In this document: positions 1 to 8,300 of the stretch, one piece after another
How the letters are laid out: each line of letters starts with the position of its first letter
Numbering within the stretch: the first letter of the stretch is position 1
Assembly: GCA_958346135.1 (NCBI GenBank)
Contig: CATVQN010000020.1
Coordinates: 1 to 9,804, forward strand
Direction of reading: 5' to 3'
Length of the DNA stretch: 9,804 bases
From: an uncultured Eubacteriales bacterium
Lineage (GTDB): Bacteria; Bacillota; Clostridia; Monoglobales; Monoglobaceae
Translations under genes and position numbers: made by a program
Notes under the pieces: generated by a model
What the model was told of the DNA's origin: nothing
The model's input: only the letters and a program-made list of their open reading frames with translations
Databases searched by the model: none

Positions 1-2
1 AT

Positions 3-713
3 ATAGAGGAAACCGAGGACGGATATGTGCTTAACGGCTACTATCCGATAGAGATGACGACCTCGAATAACAACTACTCTAAGAAGATGAAAAAGGATTT
101 AAGACTGTTTGAAAACCTCTGGATGACCCAGCCTAATGCAGACGGCGTACGCCTTACTTGGGATAACATCCCCGAGTATGCAGGCACCCTGCCATATCAG
201 TGCTCGTATGAGGCGCTGGGAATGGATACTCCATATGTAGAGCCGGGTACGCTGGAGGCAGGCGATGTTGTCCGCGTGGTTGAGGAAAACGGTGAGATTG
301 CATATCTTGAAGTCATAAGACGTGCATCGGTCGGACTGATGTCGGGCTATACAACCTTGAGCAAATACAACCGGGACGGCTTTCTTGACAAGGATACCGG
401 GTTTGCAAACGGCGAGATTACCGAGATAAATTACAAAGAAGGCTTTATCAAGGTAAAGGGTTTCTACTGGCCGTCTGCAAGCGAACTCATCTCGTCCTCA
501 TCGTCCCTTTACGGGCAGGCAACCAATGATGTGGGGAACTATATCACAGAGATGGAGACTATCTTCCCGGTGTACAGAAATACGACGATTTGGGACGAGG
601 AGAAGAAGCAATACCAGGTAGGAACCTTTGGTGACTACAATGTGGGGGATTTAATCTTTATATTAGGAAGAATAGACGCTCCGCGAAGTACGATCATTTT
701 CAAAAATCATTGA
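3..713 (+). CDS. C-terminal fragment of a large cell-surface protein, paralog of the SLH protein at 5320-9120 (5' end outside window)
   Basis: The frame is open from the left edge through to a TGA at 711-713, so only the last ~236 residues are visible. The GTG at 27 lies inside the gene and has no ribosome binding site. The fragment aligns along its whole length with residues ~1036-1266 of the SLH protein at 5320-9120. Shared blocks are ETEDGYVLNGY with ETVDGCTLEGY, GDVVRVVEENGEI with GDVVRVLERDGEI, LEVIRR with LEIVRR, GEITEINYKEGFIKVKGFYW with GEIVDVDSNINVITVKGYYH, and the ends YNVGDLIFIL...TIIFKN with YQVGDEIFSW...VIIFKN. The predicted content is beta-strand rich and there is no catalytic motif. 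By analogy the missing N-terminus probably has a signal peptide and SLH repeats, but that is inference. The fragment sits 112 bases upstream of the GH10 gene on the same strand, consistent with one operon. The biochemical function of this C-terminal domain is not known to me. Confidence 0.85.
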   Translation: MEETEDGYVLNGYYPIEMTTSNNNYSKKMKKDLRLFENLWMTQPNADGVRLTWDNIPEYAGTLPYQCSYEALGMDTPYVEPGTLEAGDVVRVVEENGEIAYLEVIRRASVGLMSGYTTLSKYNRDGFLDKDTGFANGEITEINYKEGFIKVKGFYWPSASELISSSSSLYGQATNDVGNYITEMETIFPVYRNTTIWDEEKKQYQVGTFGDYNVGDLIFILGRIDAPRSTIIFKNH

Positions 714-747
714 AGGATAAATCCATAGTATCAAAACGGAGCAGTCA

Positions 748-794
748 CACTCGTAAAACCGCATAATTTCTATATGCTTGGAGTTTTACGCGTG
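748..794 (+). promoter_or_regulatory. Hairpin in the leader of the GH10 gene
   Basis: Bases 752-759 (CGTAAAAC) pair perfectly with 783-790 (GTTTTACG). After one mismatch, 748-750 (CAC) pair with 792-794 (GTG). Inside, 761-765 (GCATA) pair with 773-777 (TATGC) around a 7-base loop. No T-run follows, so this is not a standard intrinsic terminator. It ends 18 bases before the AGGAG (813-817) of the GH10 gene. A role as an mRNA processing or stability element, or an attenuator, is possible but unproven. The rest of the 714-825 gap shows no clear promoter. Confidence 0.45.
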
Positions 795-825
795 GCTAAA
801 TCTTATATATAAAGGAGTGAGAAGA

Positions 826-3252
826 ATGAAACGATTTGCGGCAATTTTACTGGCATTTGCCCTGGTGCTCTGTACCATGCCTATGGCTGTCCTTGCGGAG
901 GAAGAACTTGAAATTACGCTTAAAATCAACGCCGAATATCAGGATTACGATATGATTTTGGTTGTTTTGGCCCGTGCAAATTATCAGGTGCTTGCCCCTG
1001 CAAGACCTTTTGCCGAGTCACTTGAGGCAGAGGTCAGCTGGGATGACAGCAGTCAGACAGTTACCCTTACAAAGGGTGATTATACCGCCGCACTTACGAT
1101 AGATGCGGAAAACGGCATAAAAAATGGCGAAGAGACAAAGCTTGAAACACCGGCGCAGCTTGTGGATGGCACGGCGTATATCCCGGTCGAATTTGTCGGT
1201 GATGCGCTTAACTATCGTGTTCTGCGTGAGCAGTACGGCCGGTTTATCCGACTGGTAACAAAAACGACGACAACAAGTAACAAATACAACGGTGAGGTAA
1301 AGCCGGGCATGGCAGAACTAGTATCGGAGGTTCATCGCCCTGTGCCGACCGAGTTTGAAAGGTCAAACAAGCTTGACGATTTGATTTTTTATACCGATTA
1401 CGAATATGTGCCGGAGGAGGAACTGACTGCGGAAAGGACGCTTGACACAAGTAATCTGCCCAGCGGCGAGGTGATCTATACCAACGATGATTTTGTGGAC
1501 AGTGCAGGCTCGGGCCAGACGGGTAACGGTTGGTGGAAGCCGGTCGAAATCACCGATGAGGGTGTGAATTTTGACAGGGCGGTACAGATTTGCTGTACAA
1601 ATCCTCCAAGCAACACGACCTTCTTTATCGTCAAGCCCACCAAATATGTGGAAGACTATGTAGACCCCAAGGACAAGTATCTTGTGAAGTTCTATGTAAG
1701 GCTTGTCGGCGGCGGTCATGTGGATACCGGTGCAGGTAAGGTATTTGTCCATATAGAGGAAAGCTACATACCCACCTGGATAAAGTCCGTTGCGGAAACC
1801 GTAGAGTTTGATGATGAATGGAAAGAGGTTTATTGCCTGGCAACGGGTGTTGAGAACGCGAACCACATTGGCGTAACAACCGGATTCTGGCGTCAGACGA
1901 TTGAGATAGGCGGCTTTGAGGTACAAAAGCTTGATAGAGATGCCGACACATCAATGTTTGATGCTTACCAAAAAAAGGTCGATCTTATCAGCCCGCAGAT
2001 GTCCAAGGATGCACCATGGAGAGCGGAGGCGCTTGAGAGAATCGAAGAGGTACGCAAGGGCGACTTTAAGGTCGTGGTAAAGGATGCAGCCGGAAATCCT
2101 GTGGAGAATGCAGAGGTAACCTTTGATATGTTCGAGCACGAGTTTAAGTTCGGAGGCGTGCTGGATGCGTCATTCTGGGATAACGCAGGCACAGGCGGCT
2201 GGGTAGAGCGATACGCCGAAACCATGGGCGTAAACTTTAATGCGATGGGCGCCGGAAACGCGGCAAAGCTACCTATGTTTGACTCTAACCCGCAAATGCT
2301 GCGGCGAAAGATTGACGATGCCAAAAACTTAGGCATCAGATACTTCCATGCACATGTACTCTGGATGCCGTCGCTCAGTAACGGCCACGAGCGGCCCTAC
2401 CGATTCTACGGACCGAATCAGCCGCAGAATCTGGACTGGGATACCTTTGAGGATTATGTCAAAAATGATTTTAACAAGTTCATGACCTTGTTCCCTGAGA
2501 TCAACGAGCAGGAGGTTGCCAACGAGATGGTGAACCGTGTTACATGGGATGCCAGATTCGGAGCCGATTATCTGCACAAGTTGTTTTGGTGGGCGGATGA
2601 GATACGCAAAAAGAATCCCAATAATCATGCAACGCTTGGATACTGCGACAACCAGATTAACAATCAGAAATATTGGGATAAGCTGGACGCCTTCCAGAAG
2701 GCAGATCTTCCATTTGAGATGCTTTTCTACCAGGGACACAGCTACGACCATGAAAACGATGTGCAGGATAATGCAAGAAGACTCAGCAAGTTTGCCGAGA
2801 CGTTTGACAGGTATACCTATGAGTATGGTAAACAGTTTGGTATTACCGAATATTCGTGCTATGCCGAAACCCAGGAGCATCAGGCAGACTTTACCCGTGA
2901 CTTTCTGATAACGGCGTTCAGTCATCCGGGCTGCGAGTCGTTTTACATCTTCTGGCCAAGTGATGTATACAGCGGCGGAACGGCGAAGGCAACGGCAGGC
3001 TGTGCACCGCTATATGATATCAGGTTCAAAGAAAAGCTTGGGCTTCATCAGTGGCAGGATTTGATTTATAACAAGTGGTGGACAAGAGGCGCGAACACAA
3101 CAACGGACAGCGACGGAAAGGGCAGCGTACGCGGCTTTTACGGCGACTATGATGTAACCGTAAAGGTAAACGGTCAGGAGGTCAAGACGGTGATGGCGGC
3201 ATTCCATAAGGGATATGAGAATGAATTGACCATTACCCTAGATGAAATCTAA
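826..3252 (+). CDS. Secreted multidomain GH10 glycoside hydrolase (endo-beta-1,4-xylanase-like) with Cu-amine-oxidase-N-like and CBM-like modules
   Basis: Start: ATG 826 is preferred to TTG 778 because AGGAG at 813-817 lies 8 bases upstream and a signal peptide begins directly (residues 1-24, cleavage after VLA). The product has 808 residues. Residues ~28-146 resemble the copper amine oxidase N-terminal-like domain (APARPFAESLEAEVSWD, then DGTAYIPVEFVGDAL). This is a non-catalytic accessory module common in secreted Clostridia and Paenibacillus proteins. Residues ~213-370 look like a CBM4/9/22-type beta-sandwich. Residues ~403-745 are a GH10 barrel of the plant-like type, introduced by ERIEEVRKGDFKVVVKDAAG and EFKFGG. 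Predicted catalytic residues are the acid/base E567 (VANEM) and the nucleophile E675 (GITEYS). N478, K481, H510, Q636, H638 and W710 match other active-site positions. The end (WWT, then RGFYGDYDVTV, 750-778) matches the beta domain that follows the barrel in plant-type GH10. GH10 enzymes are retaining endo-xylanases. Several motif residues are altered (EN..KW is GN..KL; WDVVNE is QEVANE), so the substrate is uncertain. It acts outside the cell. Confidence 0.88.
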   Translation: MKRFAAILLAFALVLCTMPMAVLAEEELEITLKINAEYQDYDMILVVLARANYQVLAPARPFAESLEAEVSWDDSSQTVTLTKGDYTAALTIDAENGIKNGEETKLETPAQLVDGTAYIPVEFVGDALNYRVLREQYGRFIRLVTKTTTTSNKYNGEVKPGMAELVSEVHRPVPTEFERSNKLDDLIFYTDYEYVPEEELTAERTLDTSNLPSGEVIYTNDDFVDSAGSGQTGNGWWKPVEITDEGVNFDRAVQICCTNPPSNTTFFIVKPTKYVEDYVDPKDKYLVKFYVRLVGGGHVDTGAGKVFVHIEESYIPTWIKSVAETVEFDDEWKEVYCLATGVENANHIGVTTGFWRQTIEIGGFEVQKLDRDADTSMFDAYQKKVDLISPQMSKDAPWRAEALERIEEVRKGDFKVVVKDAAGNPVENAEVTFDMFEHEFKFGGVLDASFWDNAGTGGWVERYAETMGVNFNAMGAGNAAKLPMFDSNPQMLRRKIDDAKNLGIRYFHAHVLWMPSLSNGHERPYRFYGPNQPQNLDWDTFEDYVKNDFNKFMTLFPEINEQEVANEMVNRVTWDARFGADYLHKLFWWADEIRKKNPNNHATLGYCDNQINNQKYWDKLDAFQKADLPFEMLFYQGHSYDHENDVQDNARRLSKFAETFDRYTYEYGKQFGITEYSCYAETQEHQADFTRDFLITAFSHPGCESFYIFWPSDVYSGGTAKATAGCAPLYDIRFKEKLGLHQWQDLIYNKWWTRGANTTTDSDGKGSVRGFYGDYDVTVKVNGQEVKTVMAAFHKGYENELTITLDEI

Positions 3253-3291
3253 AAGGGAAAATGAAAAAAGGGATTTAATATATTATGTTTA

Positions 3292-3297
3292 AGGAGG
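3292..3297 (+). promoter_or_regulatory. Strong ribosome binding site (AGGAGG)
   Basis: A perfect AGGAGG lies 7 bases before ATG 3305 and fixes the start of the binding-module protein. The rest of the 52-base gap (3253-3304) is A-rich, with an AT-only palindrome TAATATATTA at 3276-3285. I see no terminator, so read-through from the GH10 gene is likely. Confidence 0.85.
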
Positions 3298-3304
3298 AAT
3301 TGTT

Positions 3305-5173
3305 ATGAAAAAAGAAAACGGATGGAAAAAAACATGGCGAGGCTTTGCCAAAAGAGCGGCAGTACTCCTGGTTGCGTGCGCGGTAGTATGTTCGATTTTG
3401 CCGATGTCGATGCTTGCCGCAGCAGAAGAATTTGACGGAAAATTCTGGCAGACTGTTGCAACAATACAGATGGACAGCTTTGAAAATTTGAGAAATGAGG
3501 GTGTCCTCTCGGATACCGCAACCATCGGCGGTAAAAGCTATAACGCATCGTTTGTGTGGGGAACCAACGGCAAGAGAAATGCAAATTCAATGGCGTATAA
3601 CAATGCATCCTACGCCCTTGCAAAGGAGGCTCTTGCAATTAAGCCTGATGGTGTTGGGGAATATGTTCTTGCTCACTTTGGCGCTTGTACGGCGGATAAC
3701 TCTTGGAGATGGACATCATCCGATTCAGGATGGAAATTCTCAAATCTTTGGGATACAGGCTCTGTATCTGCAGGTGATAAAATCAGAATCAGTGCGCAGG
3801 TTTATCCGGATGCTGGTTCGATGCGTAAACAAAAGTTAAATTCGAGTAAAAATATATTTGAGCCGGAGGGTGATTCTGTAACTGCCGGCGAGATGAGAAT
3901 GATGACCAATTCCCAAACTGCCCTGACACCCGTAACCGGTGACCAGTGGAACGAGCTGAAGCTGGAGATTGACCTTACGGAGGATAACATTTCGGATAAT
4001 ACTGTACAGATAGACTCGGGTGCTCCTGCGGAAGGCTCGGTATATGCGTTCAGATGGGTGATAGGTTTGGTTAAGGTAGAGGTTTATGCAGAGGCAAGCG
4101 GTACCTATACGATTGAGGACGGAAAGAAATGGGAACAGATGTCCCTTGTTACGATGGATGATTATGAATCCGTTGAAGGAGCATCAGGCGGTATCAGCTG
4201 GTGGGGCGGTAAAAAGTCGGACAATACCGGCTGGCTCAGAGCAGAGGCAGGCAGCGGAAAATACACCGTGTTTAATACCACTGGCGCCGATAAACCTTAT
4301 CAGAGAATACACCAGGGAACGGGAATCAGAACTATGGCAGACGAGACTAGAATTACATCAAACCCGGTGATTCCCGGAGCTTCAAGTATTACCAATGTTT
4401 TCCTATTAAACAGAGTGTGGTCTAAGACATACGGAAGCTGGAACGCCGGTATGGGCAAGGGTGCACCCGATTCAAGGATCAATATAAGCGGTATTTTTGA
4501 TAATACAAAGGTCAATGTAGGCGATACGGTCAAAATCACAGCGTGGGTTTATAACGCACTCATGCATGATGCGACTACGGCTTCAGACGTATACAAGGCA
4601 GATACCCCGGGTACGCTTACGATGTGGCTGTCCGACAAGGCGAGAAATGAAACGATAGCAACAAACGGACCTTCTGCAGATTACAATTTAACGAAACCTG
4701 TCAATTCGGCTGAAACCGTGACCTATAACGACATGATGGAAGGAACTTGGAGAGAGGTATCGCTCACCTATACCGTGACAGAAGAAAATAAAGACGTGAC
4801 AGGTGTTTCTTTTAACAGTGACAAGTTCGGAAGCGAGAAGGTAGAGGAATTTCCTCTGCTTCTGTACCTGGCGGCGGTTAAGGCTGAAAAGTTGGTTGAT
4901 GCCACCGATGAGACAGTCGGTAGAGTTGCAGGAAGCATTACGGCGGGCGGAATCGGAGAGATTGCAGAAGGTGATGATGTGAAGGTTCTTGCGGTTGCAT
5001 ACAGCGGCGATATGTTCCTCGGCTGCGATTTGGTTGAGTACACTGCTGACGGTAAGTATGATTTTGCAATCGAGAATGCAAGCAATGCTGACAACGTTGT
5101 TGTATATATATGGAATATGAATAACATAGAGCCACGGTTTATGCCGATTATATGTGAAAATGTGACGGAGTAA
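3305..5173 (+). CDS. Secreted tandem carbohydrate-binding-like module protein, non-catalytic
   Basis: The product has 622 residues. A long signal peptide (residues 1-40, basic region, hydrophobic core ~17-37, cleavage near LAAA/EE) directs export. Two homologous beta-rich modules follow: A (~46-262) and B (~275-530). They share a leader (FWQTVATIQMDSFE in A, KWEQMSLVTMDDYE in B), a central strand motif (VSAGDKIRISAQVYP and VNVGDTVKITAWVYN) and a late motif (WNELKLEIDLTEDN and WREVSLTYTVTEEN). Both end in a VKVE/VKAE strand. This layout is typical of CBM4/9/22-like jelly-roll domains, but I cannot assign a CBM family. Residues ~538-616 form a small domain with VKVLAVAY and VYIWNMNNIEP. It resembles the short module found at the ends of many secreted Clostridia glycan proteins (alternating hydrophobic strands, then a W-containing strand and a proline). 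No SLH, sortase, dockerin or lipobox anchor and no catalytic motif are seen. Its role is inferred to be polysaccharide capture beside the GH10 enzyme. Carbohydrate binding itself is unproven. Confidence 0.8.
   Translation: MKKENGWKKTWRGFAKRAAVLLVACAVVCSILPMSMLAAAEEFDGKFWQTVATIQMDSFENLRNEGVLSDTATIGGKSYNASFVWGTNGKRNANSMAYNNASYALAKEALAIKPDGVGEYVLAHFGACTADNSWRWTSSDSGWKFSNLWDTGSVSAGDKIRISAQVYPDAGSMRKQKLNSSKNIFEPEGDSVTAGEMRMMTNSQTALTPVTGDQWNELKLEIDLTEDNISDNTVQIDSGAPAEGSVYAFRWVIGLVKVEVYAEASGTYTIEDGKKWEQMSLVTMDDYESVEGASGGISWWGGKKSDNTGWLRAEAGSGKYTVFNTTGADKPYQRIHQGTGIRTMADETRITSNPVIPGASSITNVFLLNRVWSKTYGSWNAGMGKGAPDSRINISGIFDNTKVNVGDTVKITAWVYNALMHDATTASDVYKADTPGTLTMWLSDKARNETIATNGPSADYNLTKPVNSAETVTYNDMMEGTWREVSLTYTVTEENKDVTGVSFNSDKFGSEKVEEFPLLLYLAAVKAEKLVDATDETVGRVAGSITAGGIGEIAEGDDVKVLAVAYSGDMFLGCDLVEYTADGKYDFAIENASNADNVVVYIWNMNNIEPRFMPIICENVTE
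3440..4090 (+). repeat. CBM-like module copy A (protein-level repeat)
   Basis: First of three homologous modules in the window (copies at 3440-4090, 4127-4894 and 6781-7479; bounds approximate). It is recognised by the FWQ..ATIQMDSFE leader, SAGDKIRISAQVYP and WNELKLEIDLTEDN. Similarity is visible in the protein but is weak at the DNA level, so the duplication is old. This copy is the most diverged of the three. Confidence 0.6.
4127..4894 (+). repeat. CBM-like module copy B (protein-level repeat)
   Basis: Second copy. Its segment GIFDNTKVNVGDTVKITAWV is strikingly close to NIFDKSKVEIGDRVKITAWV in the SLH protein (nested copy at 6781-7479). Both are followed by an acidic variable loop and then a strand ending in MWLS. 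B is therefore nearer to the module in the neighbouring gene than to its tandem partner A. Confidence 0.7.
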
Positions 5174-5188
5174 TCCCAATGCGAATTT

Positions 5189-5230
5189 TTGGAACAACAA
5201 AGGGGAGCGACACAGAACGTTCCAACTGTG
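5189..5230 (+). promoter_or_regulatory. Crossing inverted repeats at the start of the SLH gene leader
   Basis: Bases 5189-5195 (TTGGAAC) can pair with 5219-5225 (GTTCCAA). Bases 5211-5215 (CACAG) can pair with 5226-5230 (CTGTG). The two pairings cross, so they are either alternatives or a pseudoknot. The palindrome GAACGTTC lies at 5215-5222. These could be an RNA switch, an operator or chance; no T-run follows, so they are not a standard terminator. Confidence 0.3.
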
Positions 5231-5263
5231 AAATTTCCATATAGACTACATCGAAATGGTAAC

Positions 5264-5299
5264 GTTGCAGGGTTCGGCGTTTATGACGAGCCCTGCAGC
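5264..5299 (+). promoter_or_regulatory. Stable hairpin just upstream of the SLH gene ribosome binding site
   Basis: Bases 5264-5276 pair with 5287-5299. This is 13 bp including two G-U pairs, with a GC-rich core TGCAGGG/CCCTGCA and a 10-base loop. It lies 7 bases before the AGGAG at 5307-5311 that serves ATG 5320. There is no T-run after it, so it is unlikely to be a simple terminator. Plausible roles are mRNA stabilisation or processing that sets the level of the SLH protein relative to upstream genes, or control of translation. Confidence 0.5.
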
Positions 5300-5319
5300 C
5301 ACAAAAAGGAGCTAAGAAA

Positions 5320-8300
5320 ATGAGCATAAAGAAAACCCTTAGCCTGATACTGATTTTAAGTATTGTAATGACATCTTTTTCCGCGGCGGTATTTGCGGCG
5401 GAGGATGCCACAGACGATGTGCCTTACAGCCGTGCAGTGGCTGTGCTTTCAGCGCTCGGAATTATGAAGGGTAAGTCGGATACCGATTTCGGCGAAAACG
5501 ACTGCCTTACCCGTGCGGAAATGAGCACGGTAGCGGTTCGTTTTATTGGCTTAGATGCTGAAAAAACAGGCGATAACCAAAGCCGCTACACCGATGTTGA
5601 CGAAACCCACTGGGGCAAAAGCTATATTAACACGGCGACCGGACTTGCAATGATTCAGGGAAACGGCGACGGAACCTTTACGCCCGATGACGAGACGACT
5701 GCAGAACAGGCAATAAAAATCCTTGTCTGTGCACTCGGCTATGAACCAATGGCAGAGGACAAAGGAGGATATCCTGCCGGATACCTGACGGTTGCGGCAC
5801 AGCTCGGATTGTTTCAGGGGATTGACTTTCCCGACGGCTATGACGTACCCATCGAAAGATGGAAGATTGCGATGCTTGTCTATAATGCACTCGAGGTTGA
5901 CCTGATGCAGGTGAAGGCTTACGGTGACAACCAGTATTCGGCAGTCGAAAAGGGCAGCACGGCACTGGAGAAGTACCACAAAGTCAAAAGAAAGACCGGT
6001 ACGGTTGCCTCGGCGTATGCGGCTGCAATTGACGGCGATTATGCAGACAACGGCGAGGTAATGATTGACGGCGTAAATTACGCCATAGAGCTTAATATTG
6101 CCAAGTATATCGGATACAGTGTTGATTTTTACTGCACTATTGAAACGGAAGGTAAAAAGAGCAAGATTATCGCATTTTTCCCGATTGAGGACAAAGCACA
6201 GCGTACCGAGATTGACTTTGACGATGTGGTATCGGCAAACATCAATGCGGACGGCGATGCTGAAATTAAATATTACAACAAGGGCGGAGCAAAGCTCAAA
6301 AGCATAAGCCTGACAGACGCTGTTATTATGTACAACGGTAAGGCGGAGAAGTTTGAGACAGACGAAGATGCGCAAGAGTTTCTGGATACACACAGGAAGC
6401 AGGGACAATTTGTCGTTTTACGGAGTACAAGAAGTGATGAGCAAAATGTTCTCTTTATCGAAAACTATGACGCATATGTTATATCGGATATCAATCCTGA
6501 ATTTAAATGGATTTCATATAATATATACACGGTTGACGGAGTCAAGCGCGGAGTGCTTGACCTTTCAAATCGCGAAATTTCCGATCGCAGAGTATTCTAT
6601 TACGACGCAGACGGAAACGAAATTATGATGGGTGATTTGACAATCGCAGATGTTATTATGGTCTATGCGTCAACCGACAAGCGGATATATAATATTTACC
6701 AAAGTAAAAAGCAGATTTCGGGCAGGATTGAAAGGCGTGAAAAGCTTGACGGAACTGTAGGTGTTGCTGTAGCGGAAAAATCCTATGAGACGATTTCCGA
6801 AATTGATTTTTCAAATATAACACATGCGGTATATTCGCCCCACTGGTATTTTGAAAGTACAGGTGTTACCGCAGATGGCCTTGCGTACAAGGCTGATTTA
6901 TCGGCAAGCGGCGGCTATATCAGTGCAAGCAGTAACTATTACACGGTTGATAGTCTGGCAGATGGTGCGTTCGGCGGACTCAAGGGAAGTGAGCTTCCTG
7001 AGATTTCCAGTGGTAATCTGCTGCGCCTGACAAGGGGGCAGTATGATACCTCCAAACCCGACAGAGGGGGCATGATCAGAATACGCAATATTTTTGACAA
7101 GTCCAAGGTTGAAATTGGAGACCGTGTTAAGATAACTGCGTGGGTTTACACCGACGATATATGGGATGGCAATCCCGAGCAGACATTGGTAGAGGATCAG
7201 GAAAATGCGACCACGGCTCTTAATATGTGGCTGTCGGTGGAGAGAAACATCTCCCAAAATCAGGCAGGCTACAATCATACCGGCTGGCAGGGTGACGAGG
7301 GTATCAGGATAACCGATCTTAAAAACCATGAGTGGGTGCCCGTCAGCTTTGAATATGAGCTTACAAGAGGAAATATGGCGGCGGCGGACATAAGAATTGA
7401 CGCATCGGTTGACAGCGGAGCATTTCCCCATTCAAGAAATACCTTCATTGCAGGGGTCAGGGTGGAAAAAGTAACAAGCGGCACAAGCGAGCTTGATCAC
7501 TATACCTTCCCAGAGGATAATGCAAAATATAAACTCTACATCGGCGGCGAGGGCTATGAGCCGGTAAATTCGCTCTATTCAAGTCTGATCTCCTTTGATG
7601 ATGAGGTTACACTGCTGCTTGACCGCAACAACAAGATTGCAGGCTATATTCAGGGACACCAGAAATCCGCCTACGGTCTTTTGATGGATGTTAGTGTAAA
7701 GAACGGGGCGTTTAGCAATACGCTTCTCCTTAAGATTATGGAGTCGGACGGTACGCTGCATACTTACGAGACCTTAAAGGAGGTCAAGGCGTGGAATGGT
7801 GCCGAGGTTGTAAAAATGGCGGCGCAAAGCTTGGTTACCGATGCGCCGGCAGACCCGATGACATCACATTATCTCTGGTCCACAAACAATGCATCCGAGT
7901 TCACAGGGGTATATCATTCCTGGATGACCGACAAGGTCAAGTCGGATGCGGCATCGCGTAAGATGATCTACTTTGAGACCAATTCTAAAGGCGAGATACA
8001 TACCATTCTCGTCCCCTCGATGCCCGAGGAGCATCCCGAGGCGAAAATCGTAATGCTGCACAATTTCGGTTGGCACACCAATCCGTGGCTTTCGTATAAC
8101 AATGTTACACAGTCGGTTAGCGGGAGACTGATTGCCTACACCAACGGAACCTATCTGGACAAAGATGAGTATATCTACAAGATAAACGACTTTGCAACTG
8201 TGTACGAGGCAGTTCCGATGGACTACGATGACAGCGACTACCGTCTTGTCGAGGGAGGAATCACCGCTCTGGCGAGCGAAAATCTTTACAACGGTATGGA

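Noticed and set aside
27..29. GTG at 27 as start of the first gene
   Set aside because: The frame is open to the window edge and the upstream residues continue the alignment with the paralog at 5320-9120, so the gene is truncated by the window.
778..825. TTG at 778 as start of the GH10 gene, adding 16 residues
   Set aside because: It lies within the leader hairpin, has no ribosome binding site, and puts a non-signal-like segment before a good signal peptide. ATG 826 has AGGAG 8 bases upstream.
868..880. Possible lipobox (LVLC) in the GH10 signal peptide
   Set aside because: The residue before Cys is Leu, not Gly/Ala/Ser, and a good signal peptidase I site (VLA/EE) follows, so it is not called a lipoprotein.
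2329..2925. Minus-strand open frame of 198 codons inside the GH10 gene
   Set aside because: The + strand encodes the conserved GH10 catalytic region here; the antisense product has no family features.
3106..3156. DSDGKGSVRGFYGDYD in the GH10 protein as an EF-hand or dockerin
   Set aside because: It matches the conserved beta-domain motif after the barrel in plant-type GH10 and has no second repeat.
5659..5693. GNGDGTFTPDD as a dockerin-type calcium loop
   Set aside because: This is the normal glycine/aspartate-rich segment of SLH repeats. No paired dockerin repeat is present.
5551..6408. Long minus-strand open frame of 285 codons
   Set aside because: It is antisense to the SLH repeats and following beta domains, has no recognisable domain, and is explained by codon use of the + strand gene.
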